A DNA stretch of 64,000 bases from Pestalotiopsis fici W106-1. Taxonomy: Eukaryota > Ascomycota > Sordariomycetes > Amphisphaeriales > Sporocadaceae. The translations under genes and the position numbers were made by a program. Positions 31,389 to 44,700 of the stretch are shown piece by piece; position 1 is the stretch's first letter; each line of letters begins with the position of its first letter. Below the pieces are notes generated by a model that did no database searches, had not been told where the DNA came from, and worked only from the letters and a program-made list of their open reading frames with translations. The stretch spans positions 992,001 through 1,056,000 of the forward strand of contig NW_006917101.1 of NCBI RefSeq assembly GCF_000516985.1, written 5' to 3'.

Positions 31389-33273
31389 ATATAGATGGTG
31401 GCCAAGAATGGAGTCAGAACAAGCGCCGACGACCTAGGAAGCGCGCAACCCTAGTCGTCAGTGATGCCGCCATAGAGGCGGGGCGGAGGCTTCTTCTCTG
31501 GTTCTTGGAGTTGCTTCTTTCAATGTATCACCAGAAACGACGCCGGTTCTTGCTCGCGGAGAATGAAGCCATGAGGTTACCCCGACGTCGACCCTTGGCG
31601 GCTGCTCAAGCTTTTTGCTGACCAAAGACTTGGCAAGGGCCATTTCTGCATGGATCAGTCGTTGCTGACAGCATCTGAGCAGTGAAGGATGAGGTAACGT
31701 GCGGCCTTCTGCTTGGTTGCATTGCATGGGCATGAACAAAGCACCACTCAGCTTGCATTCTGAGTCTTCCAATAGCTGTAGTCGAGCTGGAGTCCCCGAT
31801 AGACCCTGCCATTTCTGGTAGCATCACTTACTTCACTCCTCTCACCGCGATTAACGAGATCTACCAACATTGACATGAAACAAGAGTAATAGTGGCTTTG
31901 CGGAGGCCAACGGTGTCCTGGACGTGGCTGTGTTAAGCAGTAGACATTGCTGTTCCGAATCCATGGAGACTGAACTTGACAGAAAGTTTGTGATCATACT
32001 ATTCTTTTGCCGAGAAAACTATATTCCTATATTCTTGTATTGACACCGGCTGCACAGCAAGGCCACTATTGGCTCTGGTGTTAGCTTGAGATTCCGAGTC
32101 GGAGAATTTGCTTTTGAATTGGAGGCAGAAGATTGCGTCTTGCTGGGTTGGACAGTTGGAGTTCATGTGCATGGTAGTACATTGCAACCACGGGAAGGGG
32201 AAAAGGGAAAAAAGATTCTAGAGCGTAAAACGGGGCTCGAGACTAAAGTTACAAGGACTTGTGGTTTGTGCATAAGCGAGGGCTTGTTGATCACTGCATT
32301 CGAGATATGACTTCCGACGAGCTGATGATGGCTTATCCAGCCCGCGTGCTGGTAAATCTCGAATGAAATCAAGCCACAATGCAGGAGTATTTTGCCGTTA
32401 GATAGTACCAGAATGGACCCTTCTGAAGACCCTTGCATTTGTTTATGACGACTAAGTGGCCCAAAAGTACAAACATGAATGACTACCTTGAATGAGACAA
32501 GTGATATTGAGTGCTTACTAGCATTTTTATCTTGGCCGTCATATGCTGTGGTCTCATATACGCCAAAAGAGGCAGCCGATTACATCAGCTGCCTCAAAAG
32601 TTTGAATATCTTGAAAATATCTTATAATTTTGAGGACAACTCTGTTGGTTCACCAGATTCGAGTGTACTTTTGACGCAGTCAAAAAGGCGTGCCGGAAGT
32701 AATCGGCGATGACTCGACGAATCGACATGAAGGAATAGCATGTGTGTACATTAAGGTATGATCGAGTACTCTATATGCTTGTGGACCTAGAGTTTACTGT
32801 TTGGCCAAACATGGCGAATTGCTTAGCATCTCCATTCGAGAAGATATACTGGAGATAGATGCGCAAATAGCAAACATGATTTCATTCGTATGATTTTTGA
32901 ACCAAAGGCATTGAAATTATATCCAGGACTTACATTGTCTTCTCTACGCTGCAGGCTGGAATATGTATAATGTACCTAATAATAAATGGGTTCGGGGGTT
33001 GAGTGCTCTGGAGGGGATGGCGCTAGCATTGTTTGGTGGCCTGCCACCGCCTGCCCCAGCTTCGAGTGCCGACTGCTGTCCAACTGTACCTCGGCCCCTT
33101 CCTTGGCAGCCGAACCCGCGTTCCATCCTCTCTGTCTTCCAACCTGTGATTCCCACGGGCCAGGCCAGCACGACGCAATTGCCAGTGTCTCTCATCTTGT
33201 GATGTCCATGTAATATTCATCCAGTCACCAATCTGACCAGCTTCCTCTGCATGCAGGAAGCTATGCTTCTCAG
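31389..33273. other. Divergent intergenic region, transcription factor/PEX2
   Basis: 1.9 kb between divergent starts. Open frames up to 104 codons have no domain signature. No repeats or RNA genes were recognised. Confidence 0.5.
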
Positions 33274-34698
33274 ATGAGCTCCTCCAACTTTGCCCAGGCC
33301 CAAGAGCGCCTGGCCGCACGACGACAAGCCCGAGAACGAGAAACGCAAGCACGCCTCAATGCCCGACGAGAAGCTTCGCGCGCATGGTCGCAAGTGTCGC
33401 AACTCCCTTACCCGCTCAATCGCGTCGGTAGCTCTTCATTGTCGCTATGGGAGCTCATATCATCGAGGGAGGGCACAAGACCGGCATTCCGTGTCGGCCA
33501 AGTAGACGCAGAGCTGCTGGATGAGGAGCTGGTTGACCTTCTCCAAGGCCAGGTTGGCGATGCCTTGAAATACTATGGTGGAAACCTTAAGGATGATTGG
33601 TCGGCCGAGATCACTTTCGCGCTTCGGGCGGTGCTCTTCAAGCTCACCATCTGGGACCACGACGCTACGTACGGCGCCGCACTGCAAAATCTAAAATATA
33701 CAGATGCGCGCCGGGATGGATCGGTCCTGGTAGCGCCGAGCAAATGGCAAAAGGCGTTCTACGGCATGATCACAGTCGGAGGAAAATATGGCTGGACGAA
33801 ATGGGAAAACTGGCTGCTCGATCAGGACAATGGCTATGACGCTCCTCCACCTCTTGTGCAGAGACTCAGTGCCATCACTACGCGCCTGACAACAATCCAT
33901 TCGGTGGCAGCATTCGCCTCTTTCTTGGTTTTCCTCCTCCACGGCCGGTACCGGACATTGTTAGACAGGATCCTGCGCCTACGGCTAGTACCGCCGACAA
34001 GTCAGGTCAGCCGGGAGGTGTCTTTTGAGTACCTCAACCGCCAACTCGTTTGGCACGCCTTTACTGAATTCCTACTGTTTGTTTTACCGCTTGTTGGTAT
34101 TAATCGCTGGCGCCGATGGTTGAGCAGGACATGGCGAAAGACCAAGGAAATTGTCCACATCAGCAGCGAGGATGACACAAACGGCAAACAGGGCGAATTT
34201 GCTTTCCTGCCGGAAAGAACCTGCGCGATTTGCTATCAGGATCAGAATTCCGCCACGTCGGAGACTGAGGTCCTAGCCGCCGCCGCGTCGAGTGGTGTGG
34301 TAGGATCTGCCCAGACCGATATCACAAACCCTTATGAGACGGTGCCCTGTGGGTGCATCTACTGTTTCGTTTGTCTTGCAACGCGGCTAGAGCGCGAAGA
34401 AGGCGAGGGATGGGCCTGTCTACGCTGCGGTGACTTGGTCAAGCAGTGTCAACCCTGGAATGGCGATGTCCTGCAGGAATCCCCCAGATCACCAGCTTCG
34501 TCCCCGAAACGGGTCGGATTCGCCGACGATGTAAAATCGGCATCTTCTGTTGCGGGTGATCATATTGATGACTCAATTCAATTCATTGATAATCATCAGG
34601 ATGGCCAAGACGAAGTAGACGCTTTTGATGACCCCGAGCATACAGATTCTGAAATCTATGAAGAGGAAGAAGATGGCGAAGCGGACTATAGCGACTAA
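33274..34698 (+). CDS. PEX2: Peroxin-2, RING ubiquitin ligase of peroxisomal import
   Basis: A single exon of 474 residues. The N-terminal coiled region (QERLAARRQARERETQARLN) and the Pex2/Pex10/Pex12 N-terminal domain (about 45-290) include LWDHD-like KLTIWDHDATYGAALQNL and QKAFYGMITVGGKYGWTKWE. Hydrophobic membrane segments lie at about 205-225 (SVAAFASFLVFLLHGRY) and 255-275 (AFTEFLLFVLPLVGI). The RING finger spans about 317-385: CAIC, a long insert, then PCGCIYCFVC and CLRCG. An acidic tail ends the protein. With Pex10 and Pex12 it forms the membrane channel and E3 complex that ubiquitinates Pex5 for recycling. The insert between the first two and the next zinc ligands (about 33 residues, Ala/Ser-rich) is longer than in a minimal RING. 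Confidence 0.93.
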   Translation: MSSSNFAQAQERLAARRQARERETQARLNARREASRAWSQVSQLPYPLNRVGSSSLSLWELISSREGTRPAFRVGQVDAELLDEELVDLLQGQVGDALKYYGGNLKDDWSAEITFALRAVLFKLTIWDHDATYGAALQNLKYTDARRDGSVLVAPSKWQKAFYGMITVGGKYGWTKWENWLLDQDNGYDAPPPLVQRLSAITTRLTTIHSVAAFASFLVFLLHGRYRTLLDRILRLRLVPPTSQVSREVSFEYLNRQLVWHAFTEFLLFVLPLVGINRWRRWLSRTWRKTKEIVHISSEDDTNGKQGEFAFLPERTCAICYQDQNSATSETEVLAAAASSGVVGSAQTDITNPYETVPCGCIYCFVCLATRLEREEGEGWACLRCGDLVKQCQPWNGDVLQESPRSPASSPKRVGFADDVKSASSVAGDHIDDSIQFIDNHQDGQDEVDAFDDPEHTDSEIYEEEEDGEADYSD

Positions 34699-36733
34699 TC
34701 TATTGGTGGATGGGGGCCTTGTGATGCCAGTGCATTCCGAACGCGGCGCGGAGTTTCCATTTACGGCGAGCGGCTGCATCCATGCCTTCTGGGGGGCCAG
34801 CCTCGGTTCCGAGTGGTGCTCAATCTGAACGTACCCATGAGTTATACAGGCTCAACACCTTTAGATTGATGCTGTACTTTGTGGACATGCAGGTGGTCGG
34901 AACATCATGCCGCAAGATTGGGTTCACTGTCTTAACTCCTGACTTGCCCTTATTTGACGACCACATCCCGGACAGTGGTATCTCATTAAGCACCCGCTTG
35001 GCAGAGTACAAACCGGGCACGAGAGGATACTTGCGCGCCTTCCAATGAACTCCTTGGACAGCTCCTTGTCAGCACAATCACTTTATCATGGAAAAAGTCT
35101 CGGGGAATTTGGTGCGAATCATTTGTGTTGAAGAGGTTTTCTAAATTTGGCGACACGAACCATGTCGACTTTCGCAATGTACAAGCTGCACAAACATCTC
35201 ACAATCCGACTATATTATCAAATACCCGTGCGATATGATATGGCACCAGGCTACTGGGAAGAGATAGCCTATATCTTGCTATCGGCCGGCCTTGGCTCAC
35301 AGCTTATCTATTTTCATCTACAGGCGTCACTGGCTTGTCAAAGTCAAGGCCAAGGGCACGAGAAGAAATATAATTGCGTCGGCAGGGCCTGTAAGATAAC
35401 GGACTGAAGCATAGATGCTGCGCCTTCATTATTTGAAAATAGGACCTGCATCAGGATAAATAATCTGTACAATCGCGCAGTGGCGGCAAGGTAGATGGAC
35501 CACCATCGCTCAGCCTCATCAAGATGAAGCGAAATAAAAACCAATTAATTATGTTACTCTAGCCGGCATGTTAATATAAAGAAATAAATCATCAAGAGAC
35601 ATCATTCCCATCCGCCATTCTCTGACATAATTATACCTGTAGATGATTATGAAGTCAATCTGCCTGAGACTCATAGGTATTTTGCTGCTACCAAGAATAC
35701 ATAATGATAACGAAGGCATATCCATTTTAGCAAGTAAGCACGTCGTCGTGATCTCGTCCGAATTTCTGACAGGATGTTATCACGACTGTGCTAACAACAC
35801 GTTACCTCGAGGCGATGAGCGGTGAAGGTGGTTTACCCCAAGCCTTAGTTCTGGTTCTATACCCGTGTTGGTGGACAGGCAAGCCCGCACTATCCGATTC
35901 AGTACGAAGTACTGTGTGTATGATGCAGGCTGGCGGTTCAAACGTGGAGGCACTACTCACTAATGCATACTATGTACCAGCCATCGATTAACATTCGTGC
36001 CCAAGCGCGTTTGGCACTTGCCCAATTCGCTATTTTCGATTACCAGTGTGAATCCATGGCAATGGAAATGCAGAAATGAAGATATTCTCGACAGTGTACC
36101 GAGTATTGCATGATTATTGTGAGCTCTTCGGCATATGCAACGTACTATGTAGGTACATGATCCTGCCCTCTCAAAAAGCTACAGAGTACAGAGTACATAC
36201 AGCATGAAAGTGACAACGGGTTCAACCTTGAGTTAACTTACACAACCCAACCGCTAAGCCCACTGCAGGTTTCCAGCCCAGGGGTCCACCTAGGTACAGA
36301 TGCATTGTATGCCAATAGCGTCATAATGCGCCCAAGTTCTGGAAACTTGGGGAGCTCCCAGCGGAACCACCAAGCTCTGATCCCTGCGAGACCCTGTCAA
36401 CATTGGGAAATTCCACAGTCACGTAGTTTCCGTGGCCGGCCGAGACACGACGAGTGTTTCATCCATCCCGTTCAGCAACGACGAACAGATCCGCGCTTTT
36501 TTCTTTTTCTTTTCGGACGTCAGAGAGACAGTTGGCTTCACCAGAGGGAGACCTATCGAAACCCCCTAATTTACCTAACTTCGATTCTCTTCTGCTTCTT
36601 AATTCGAATTAAGAGCGAGGGAAAAAGGAAAGAACTGTTGTTATTGTACATCATTTTGGGCATGATAACGAAACAATAGCATGTAATAACGACAACGAAA
36701 CGAACCCGCTCGTTTCACAACGCGCCTCCAAGG
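34699..36733. other. 2-kb intergenic region PEX2 to membrane-protein gene
   Basis: No supported gene. The last 400 bp hold the promoter of the next gene, with CT-rich and A-rich tracts. Nothing else recognised. Confidence 0.5.
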
Positions 36734-38762
36734 ATGCCCGAATTTTTCCCCTTCATCCCGGGCACCGAGACCTCACGCACCGCACGCCAGCACGCCTCCG
36801 ACACGTCGCCCTTGCTCGGCCGCTTCCGCGCCGTGCCGCGATCCTCCCAGCACCCGGCCGGCGGGCAGCACCACTGGCATCATACGCGCCCTGCCGGGCC
36901 CCGCCGGCACCGCTCCTCCTCGGCCTCGCACCTGGCCGCCCTGCTCTCGGCGGGTAACCGGGGCAGCGTGCATATTGGCTACGGCGCCCTCGTGACGGCC
37001 GCGCTCCAGTCGGACGACGACTCGGACGATGACTATTACGACAGCGATGACGAGCAGGTGAGCTGGCTCGAGAGGGCGGGCAGGACTGTGGCGCGGAATG
37101 TGCAGGACCTCTGGGTCGCGCCTCAGCAGAACGCTGTCAAACGGGTCGTCGAGAGCTGGTGGAGGAGATGGGGCATGCTTATTTTTCTGCCGGCCGGACT
37201 GGTAAGTGTCTTGTCATGACGAAGCGACACGAGACGGGCAAGAAAGCTGATCGTCGGTATATAGGCAGTCATCTGGTGCGCCATACCGTTCCCACAGTAT
37301 CCCCTTGATCCAGACGACTCGGACCTGTATCCTGGTATCGGTGACGATCACCGGGTGCCTGGTCACGGAGCAGCGCGCGTCCAGGTCAACTTTTGGTTCT
37401 TCTTGTTCGTGTACTATGGCTTCTACAATCTCACAGCCCTGATATGGATCACCAAGGTATTCAATCTGTACAGTCTGAATTGGTGGCCCTCGACCCTGGG
37501 ATTCCCGCTCACAATCTCCATGATTGCTATCCTGAGCATTGCTGCCCCCATTCCCGTCTACCTGGTGCCGGAACTCAATTTTTTGACTATACACAACACA
37601 GCTTGGATATCGTGGACTTTTGTCATCATGGCCATGCCTGTGGGGATAGCGTTTTGCATTATGATGCTAAACGAGCGACACCTTGGGCTCAGGCAATCCC
37701 TATCTGAGACGCAGCGTATCTTTACCTCTTCTTGGTGGACGGGTGAACCTGACACTACCACCTCGACGCGTAACAATCGCCGGCGTCCAGGCTTGAGGAG
37801 TAATACCTTCGATCCGGACTCCATGCTGGAGGCACCAACACGTGCTCGAGGCCGGATACCGACATCATTGCGCCGGAATTGGCTACCCGCAAGTTTTGTG
37901 CGCTTCGTCTGGTTCTGTCTTGCGCTTTTGGTCGGTCTCTTGGCATACCTCATAGGAGAGGCCTATGCCGAGATCTATCTTAGAACCTTACCTCACAACA
38001 ACTTTGAAACTGTCGTGTATGTCTACAGTTGGATTGTAACCGTCCATCTGCTAGACGCATTGACTGGATGGATTCTGGGTGCCAGCGAAGGGGAGAGAGT
38101 GGGAAGCTACCCCCTGAGCTGGATCTTTAAGCTGTAAGACAAGCACCGCGGCTCGGAAAACTTGTTCTCAAATGCTAATTTTTCTTTCTAGCTACTTCAT
38201 GCTTACATATCAGACATATGTGCGAGCTTTGTACGCGCGGCTCCGCTCACCTTCGCAGTTCGTCTTGCTGCAAATCCTTTCATCCAGCTTGCTCATCATT
38301 ATAACGCCCATCACCATGTCGGCAACGTATCATCGAGTCATGGGTTTCCTTGGCCTCACGACCCAGTCTTATGCTTCGTATCAAAAGATTCGTATTCGCG
38401 ACGTCTTTATTCGATTCCTAGCCGAGAACGTGAGCATGCTCACCTTTTTGGGCAGCATCTTGGTGCTGCACTTTGGACCCAACAAGGAGGTGTACCCTTA
38501 TTTCACCTTTGACGACCCTCTCCGTGATGAAGGTTACGACTTCAACCTGACCTTTTACGCCTCGAGCATCACCTGGGCGTGCGAGCTGATTGCAGGCATT
38601 GTGCTCCGAGGTTTGATTGGATGGATCTATGGCGTCAATGCCAGCATTGAGGGCAAGCTGGATCTCGCCGTCTGGCCCGAGTTGCTGCCCACCAGCGTGG
38701 CTGTCATGTTGCACGTGCTGCAGAATATGCTCTTCTCCATTATCCGGCTGCATTTCCACTGA
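36734..38762 (+). CDS. Polytopic membrane protein of unknown function
   Basis: Three exons (36734-37201, 37265-38133, 38192-38762) give 635 residues. I do not recognise the family. A cytosolic-looking N-terminus (residues 1-145) is rich in His, Arg and Ser with an acidic patch (SDDDSDDDYYDSDDE). About ten hydrophobic segments follow: LIFLPAGLAVIWCAIPF, FWFFLFVYYGFYNLTALIW, ISMIAILSIAAPIPVYLV, WTFVIMAMPVGIAFCIMML, FVWFCLALLVGLLAYLIG, VVYVYSWIVTVHLLDALTG, LLQILSSSLLIIITPITM, LTFLGSILVLHF, WACELIAGIVLRGLIGWIYG and SVAVMLHVLQNMLFSIIRL. The second intron falls within the run before YFMLTYQTYVRAL. There is no signal peptide. The polar DxxxDP and N-rich loops give no clue to substrate. The start has good context and is the first ATG of the frame. 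Confidence 0.85.
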
Positions 38763-41700
38763 GCTTGAGAAATAACTGTGGTCACTGTCGCAAGGTAGAT
38801 GGGCATGCTGGAGTTACGAACCTAGAATGGCACACCGTGACTGGTGTTGTTATATATATACTGGAGCTCCAAGACTTGCAAGGTCGGCGTATCAATGGTT
38901 CTTGGTGGGTTGTTTTGTTTATGATGCGAAGACGAAACTAGACGACAGTATGAATGATACCCCCTTTCACTAAACTAGTCATAATTCCTTGGTATAGAAT
39001 TTTTCATTTAAAATCTCTTTTCAGATGTCTACTATTTGTGGTCTTTGCAACTGACTCCATGCTTCAGGGTTGGTTTGATTCGAAACACAGGCTGGCCAAC
39101 AGTCCCTCCACTGCTAGCACTTCACGTTGCGTGTCGAACGCTCCCAAAGACGAGCTGTACAAGATGCTTCTTATTTCGCCCTATCGGGACCATACTTGGC
39201 TAGTAGCACGACATATTCGTGGAGCAGCAATGAGGGATGAGCAGGATACTCCTCACCCTTCCGCGAGCTTGAATACGAAACATTGGACTCGTGCGACCAT
39301 TTACATGTCTCTCCTCCTCTTTGGGGGGGTGAATGAAGTATTCCACAGCTGGTCCAAGGTGTTATTTTGCACCGCGCGAGTTGAGATTGTAGTCTCACTT
39401 GCCCATGAATCACTGCTCTATTCAAGGATGCGACAAGTCGATTGAAGCGTCAGGAGATCTCCAAGTCACAATTAATCTCATGATGAATGAGAAACGTTGT
39501 GGATATTTTTGCGACATGTGCGCCCCGTCTCGATATGAATATCAGAAAATTGCTGACTGAAGTGCGCTATCGGACGGGAGGCCCGAGGTTAAAAGATGCG
39601 ATTGGACACTATCTTTACGCGATCGCTCGAAATTTCCTCTTGGTGAATCCCATTCGAGACTGGACCTCGTGCCCAATCAAGGAGCTTGCTCGGCGTTATC
39701 GCCAGAGAGCCATATATTGCTCTTCGTGATTGGACATGGAAAAGGGTGCGGCAGGGAGAAAAGACGTATCTTCCAATAATGTATTGCCCAAGACGTCAGA
39801 CTTGGTCCAGGTGTAGGGCTGTGGCACAAGTCTTTTTTTATGCTTTGGTCGGGATTACAAGGGATTGGACGATAAGAATGCACATTTGTCAGATGTCATC
39901 AATCAAAGCCAGCAGGTCTCGATAGCTGATCATCTGGCAATATCAGTGCTATGCCAAAGCGAAGCCATTGCCCACAAAGGCCAGGAAATACACCCGCGAT
40001 AAGCCAAGGCTGAGATGTGGGTTGTTCTGCTCCGATTTCTTACTTTACTCACAAGCCGCAGGTGTTGCAGCCTCGTGTAGTGGATGCTTTGCATGGCCCC
40101 GTAGGAGGCTGGGAATCTATGGATTCTTACCGCATTAGAAGTCATGATGTAAGCGACGTTCACCTGAAAAGTGCCTAGTAGAAGCTGGACTGGCGGTGAG
40201 CCGAGGTCCTGACTCGCGTTGTCTGCCTCGCTGCAGTGAACTTGAGCAAGCAGGCCGCTGAGATATTGCTTTTGCAATGGAATAAACCGTATTGCATGAA
40301 TATTTGCTTCTGGCAACGACATGGTTTCCCCGGGGACCAACCCCGAGCTTGGTTCGACCGGAACAAACGCAGAAAGCCGGTTGCGCTTTTCTCGACGGCA
40401 TCCAAAGCAATAATCATATGCTAGCAGTCAAAATGGCAATTTCCATCTTGTGTCTGTGTCCATATCGCTCAGAGTTCGGCCAGGCCGAATGCGCCGGCAA
40501 CTATCGCAACAGTTTGGACCAGGAGATAGGTTCCTGACACGGGATATAGCGGCGAACTACCGGCCGCGGTGCAATTGAACCCACGCCTAAGAGCTTTCGA
40601 GAATGAATGTCGATTCACGCTCACACTGGTTTGGCTTGCTATGGTCAGAGGCCATGTGTAGAAGGGCAGGGATGACAAAATAAGTTTGCCCTAGTCAGGC
40701 TCAATATACTATGTATATTCGGTAGCAATAGTGGCTTCTGGGTTCTCCAAAGCCGCGGCTGGAATTCGCTCACTCTGTTGTATACCCAGTTCACACCGAG
40801 AACGTAATGGTAGCCTCCATGACTTGCATGTGCGTTAGAGAAGTGGAAAAGCTATAAAGCAAATTGTGAAAGTATGCGGCTGCAGGGCATACGGTTGGTG
40901 TCTTATTATCGCGACAAGCTGAAAATCACTAGAAAGGGGAATTTCCGGTTCGTTGGACCATACCCACCTTCGGGTAAGGTCTCCGGGGCCTGGCTAGAGA
41001 GCCGGAGAACTATATAAGTATGCTCCTCGTGGAAGATGCACCTCACGCCTCTGTTTCTCGAGAGCGTTCCGATGGTGTTTTCTTTCGCTAGTAGTCCAGA
41101 CCGCCTGTATAAGGTGGGGTTACATACAGTGGCTGGTGGCCGCAGTATATGTGGCCGTATCTCGCTTTTGATGAAGGCTGCGTCATGGAGGGATGGGGGG
41201 AAAGTGATGTAAGTCACATGTGGTGGTGCCGACTTGTGCCGACGGGATCGAATGGATTCAATGTTTGGCGAGATGATTCGACGCGCGGTTGGTGCGCAAA
41301 GAGGCAGAGAGCCCTTGCTTCTTGGGCGATGATCCAAGTCAGCTAGCCTGTGAGGCCTGATATCGTTTTTATTCGAGCTCCGGATGCGTGGGTGTGCAGT
41401 TTCGTGCCCGAAGTCCTATGGTCGACCTACTGTACTAGTTGGCTACGTATTACCATGTTGTGTCGCGATACCATTCATGGAGATGGAGCTCTAGGGGTTC
41501 GTTCTGTGGGGGGTTTCGATTGAAACAATCATCATCAGTCGATGAACACCCCACGGTTGACTGATCGAATCAATGCGCGCCTCGCTGTCACCGACCCTGA
41601 CCTATATCGCAAGCAAGCAAGGGTTGTTAATAAGTACGGGCAGGAGACAGGTCATCATAGCCTTGGGAGAACAAACACCTGGTAGAACGGAACGTCCACG

Positions 41701-44700
41701 ATTCGACAAAGGGTCAAGTGGGATGTTGATGAGTGGCTGTGACATTGAAGCCTGTCTTTAATCTCACGGGTAATGTAGGTACATAATGGCAAGTCGCGGG
41801 TTGCTGGTGATTGTTGGTGTGGGGGAGGGAAACTACCACCCGCCGAAAGGACAACCGGCTTGTCCCGCAAAGGGCAAGTGCAAGTCAGGAGGATCAAAAG
41901 AAAAGAATAAAATACTAGTATTACGTATTTTTGTATATCTCGATTATTGATGAATGCAGTGACCGAATCTGATGGTGAATTTTCTTTTGAAGTTTTTCTG
42001 ATAATCTTATGGAGAGAACAAGCAGTATGGTTCCCGCTGCATCAAACATGCATCTTATAGTGGTGGTTCTGCATGATGCAGTTTAAAGCACGACATAGCT
42101 CTGCAAACTTGATAGCTATCCATTGATGTTTTCCCGGACAGTTACACAAGAGTAAACTCAAAAGGAGCCATCTGGCTCGCGATTCGCTGGAGCACTTCTG
42201 TATTTCACATTGCTTCTTATCATTTTTTGATAGCCGCCAGCTATAAACCCTGACACATCGGTTCGAGGGATGGAGTTGAGGTATTGAGGCTCAGTTCACA
42301 CAGATCCGGAATGGGTGCAAAGCATTGGTCACCGGTGAATGCCATGATGTGTTGGATGCAACTCAAAGATAGACATATAAGTCGGAGTGCAGCCGGAACA
42401 ACCCTGAGGGGCATACGGGTGGTGTATGGGATGGCTTGGATGGGGATGGGGATGGGATCGCCAGGCACCCACCGCTCTCTCTGTGAATGGGAATACGACT
42501 CATTCAGCCGCGGGCCATTTTCGGAGCATGTCTTGAACTTTGGATGGCAAAGCGTCCGAGTTGATGTTGACCAGTTCCATGATAGGCTCCATTGAGCTTG
42601 TGTATCACAATCGCCCTTTGCAACGTCAGTGTGGTCCTCTGGCGCTGCGTCAAATCGGCATGTCTTTTTTGTGAAAGCCGTTTCAACGACAAACCCTTGA
42701 TGGCAGCAACAAATGCTCCGCGCACCCGCATTGGTTCAGATCACGTACATGACATTGCAGCATAGCCCATGTGTGTCTGTCTATCTGTACGTTGTGTGTG
42801 TAATGTGCTCAACCAGCCGCACACATGCAGCCAGTAGGTAGGTAAGGTAGCAGCAGCATACTCTTCTTTTTTTTTTTTTTTTTTCCTTCAGCACCTACCT
42901 TTTGGACATGGATCATTTCTTTGGAGGTTTCGTTGCTTTTCTGTATTCTTTTTCTTTCTTTCTGACCGCCCCGCTGCTTCCTGCAAATGACTTCATTGAG
43001 CAATTGGATCATCTCTTGTGCAGTACAGGCTGTACAGCCAGGCCAATTCGGGCCAGAACAGACCCCAAAGTCAGGCTCTTGGCCAGAAAGTGGCTGCATG
43101 AGTCTTAGCCCTTGTTGGGTATGGTGGCATCGCCAGACGGTGGATATGTTTGTGCCTCTTACAACCCCTTCCACCCCTGCAACGCCCACCAACCTATCCC
43201 ACGAGGGCTCGTCATTTGCCTAGAGTATCGCCTGAGTTGAAGACAAGACGTCTCATCAGCATCGTGTTGTGGGTGACAATGTTTCGATATGACTAGATAT
43301 TGACTCATGCGGACGGCATCCGGGAAAGTCAATGCCAATCTGCTTTCTCGTAGAAGAAAAGAAAGCACATAATGGCAAGGGATTTGGAGGGGGGTTCGCA
43401 TAAAACCATAGGCATATGTACGGGGATCTTAGAGACGGAATCAAGTCGGCAGGCTCGTTTCTAACTAAGAATAGCAATGAGCTATTCGGTGGCACAGAGG
43501 AAAGAAGGAGGGAAAAAAAAAAACAGGCTTACCTGCATCTCGGGCAGCAGTCTAAGAGTCTGGACTTGCTCTGGTAATGAAACGTATGAAGATCCCATAC
43601 TCTGGCTTACCAAAGATAGCTACGGCATATACTTGTAGCGGACTGAGGTTAACCTAGATAGGCAGGGAGCGGAATACTTGGCGCCCGCCCGCGGATAAGG
43701 ATTTTTTTTAAAGGATAAAAAAAAATATAGGCGGGGACTGATAGCAGATACGTGCAGATTTTCCTCATCTGCCCCGCCAAATCCTCACGACATGGTCCAG
43801 CGAACCGCGACCCTGGACATTTTAACTACCCCTCTATTGTCAAAAGTCAAGTCTGTCATAGCCGCTACCAAAAGAGACGGCAATTCGGAAAAAAAAGTTG
43901 AAGGTGAATAATAGACAGGCAGACACCACATGAAACACGAGAAGACAAAAAATGGCGGCACAATAAAGTACAGTGCCTGGCTCTCGGCACTGTCACCATG
44001 TAGCGAATCAAAGGTAATACCACATTCTTGTTGGGCAGCTGTTTGGTCCACCGTCGTCACTGTATGCGCGGTAATTATAACCTGTCTTGTATTCAGCACT
44101 GAGACCCTTCGCGTACCGTACATCTGTACCTGGCTGGGCAGTCCATGTCTTCCAGAGTGTGATCAAGTTTATTAGTATGGTAGGTGTCGTATTCTGAATT
44201 CCTTGTAGGTAGTCAGATAGGCAATTTAATCCTTGTTTATACAGGTTGTCTTGGTTTGTTAGATTTTTTTTTTTTTTTAATTATTACTTACTTCCATGTC
44301 ATTTTGGCCCTTATCCGAGTCGGCCCTTGCCTTGGTGACGAAACTAGAATTTTTTTTTTCTTCTCCCTCACTCGCACGCAATTTCTCATGGTCTAATAAA
44401 AAGAAGGAACTCGCTTGCTACCAACTTGTCTGCTTACTACTTACTCAGTTGCTATTGCTGCTGCTACCCAAAGGTACCTACTTCTTTATTTTATCTATCT
44501 ATTGCAAGGTATTTTAGCCAGGCCAAGGCTAGCACCGTTGTGATTCCATCCCCATCCCGTCGCAATTCCCGAACTACCTAACCTACGTCTCTGCTGCTGC
44601 AATCCCAAATCCAACACCAATCCCAACCCGTCCGATCGCTCGCTCACTAGGCCAACCTCCTCTGCGTTGTCAGAAGAAACCTTGCCCTGTTTGTCTCACC

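Noticed and set aside
35930..36240. tRNA-like B-box fragments (GGTTCAAAC, GGTTCAACC)
   Set aside because: No matching A-box, anticodon arm or acceptor stem could be found around them.
39930..40678. Minus-strand frames with hydrophobic stretches, possible membrane-protein remnant
   Set aside because: Three unconnected frames, no convincing introns and no family motif.
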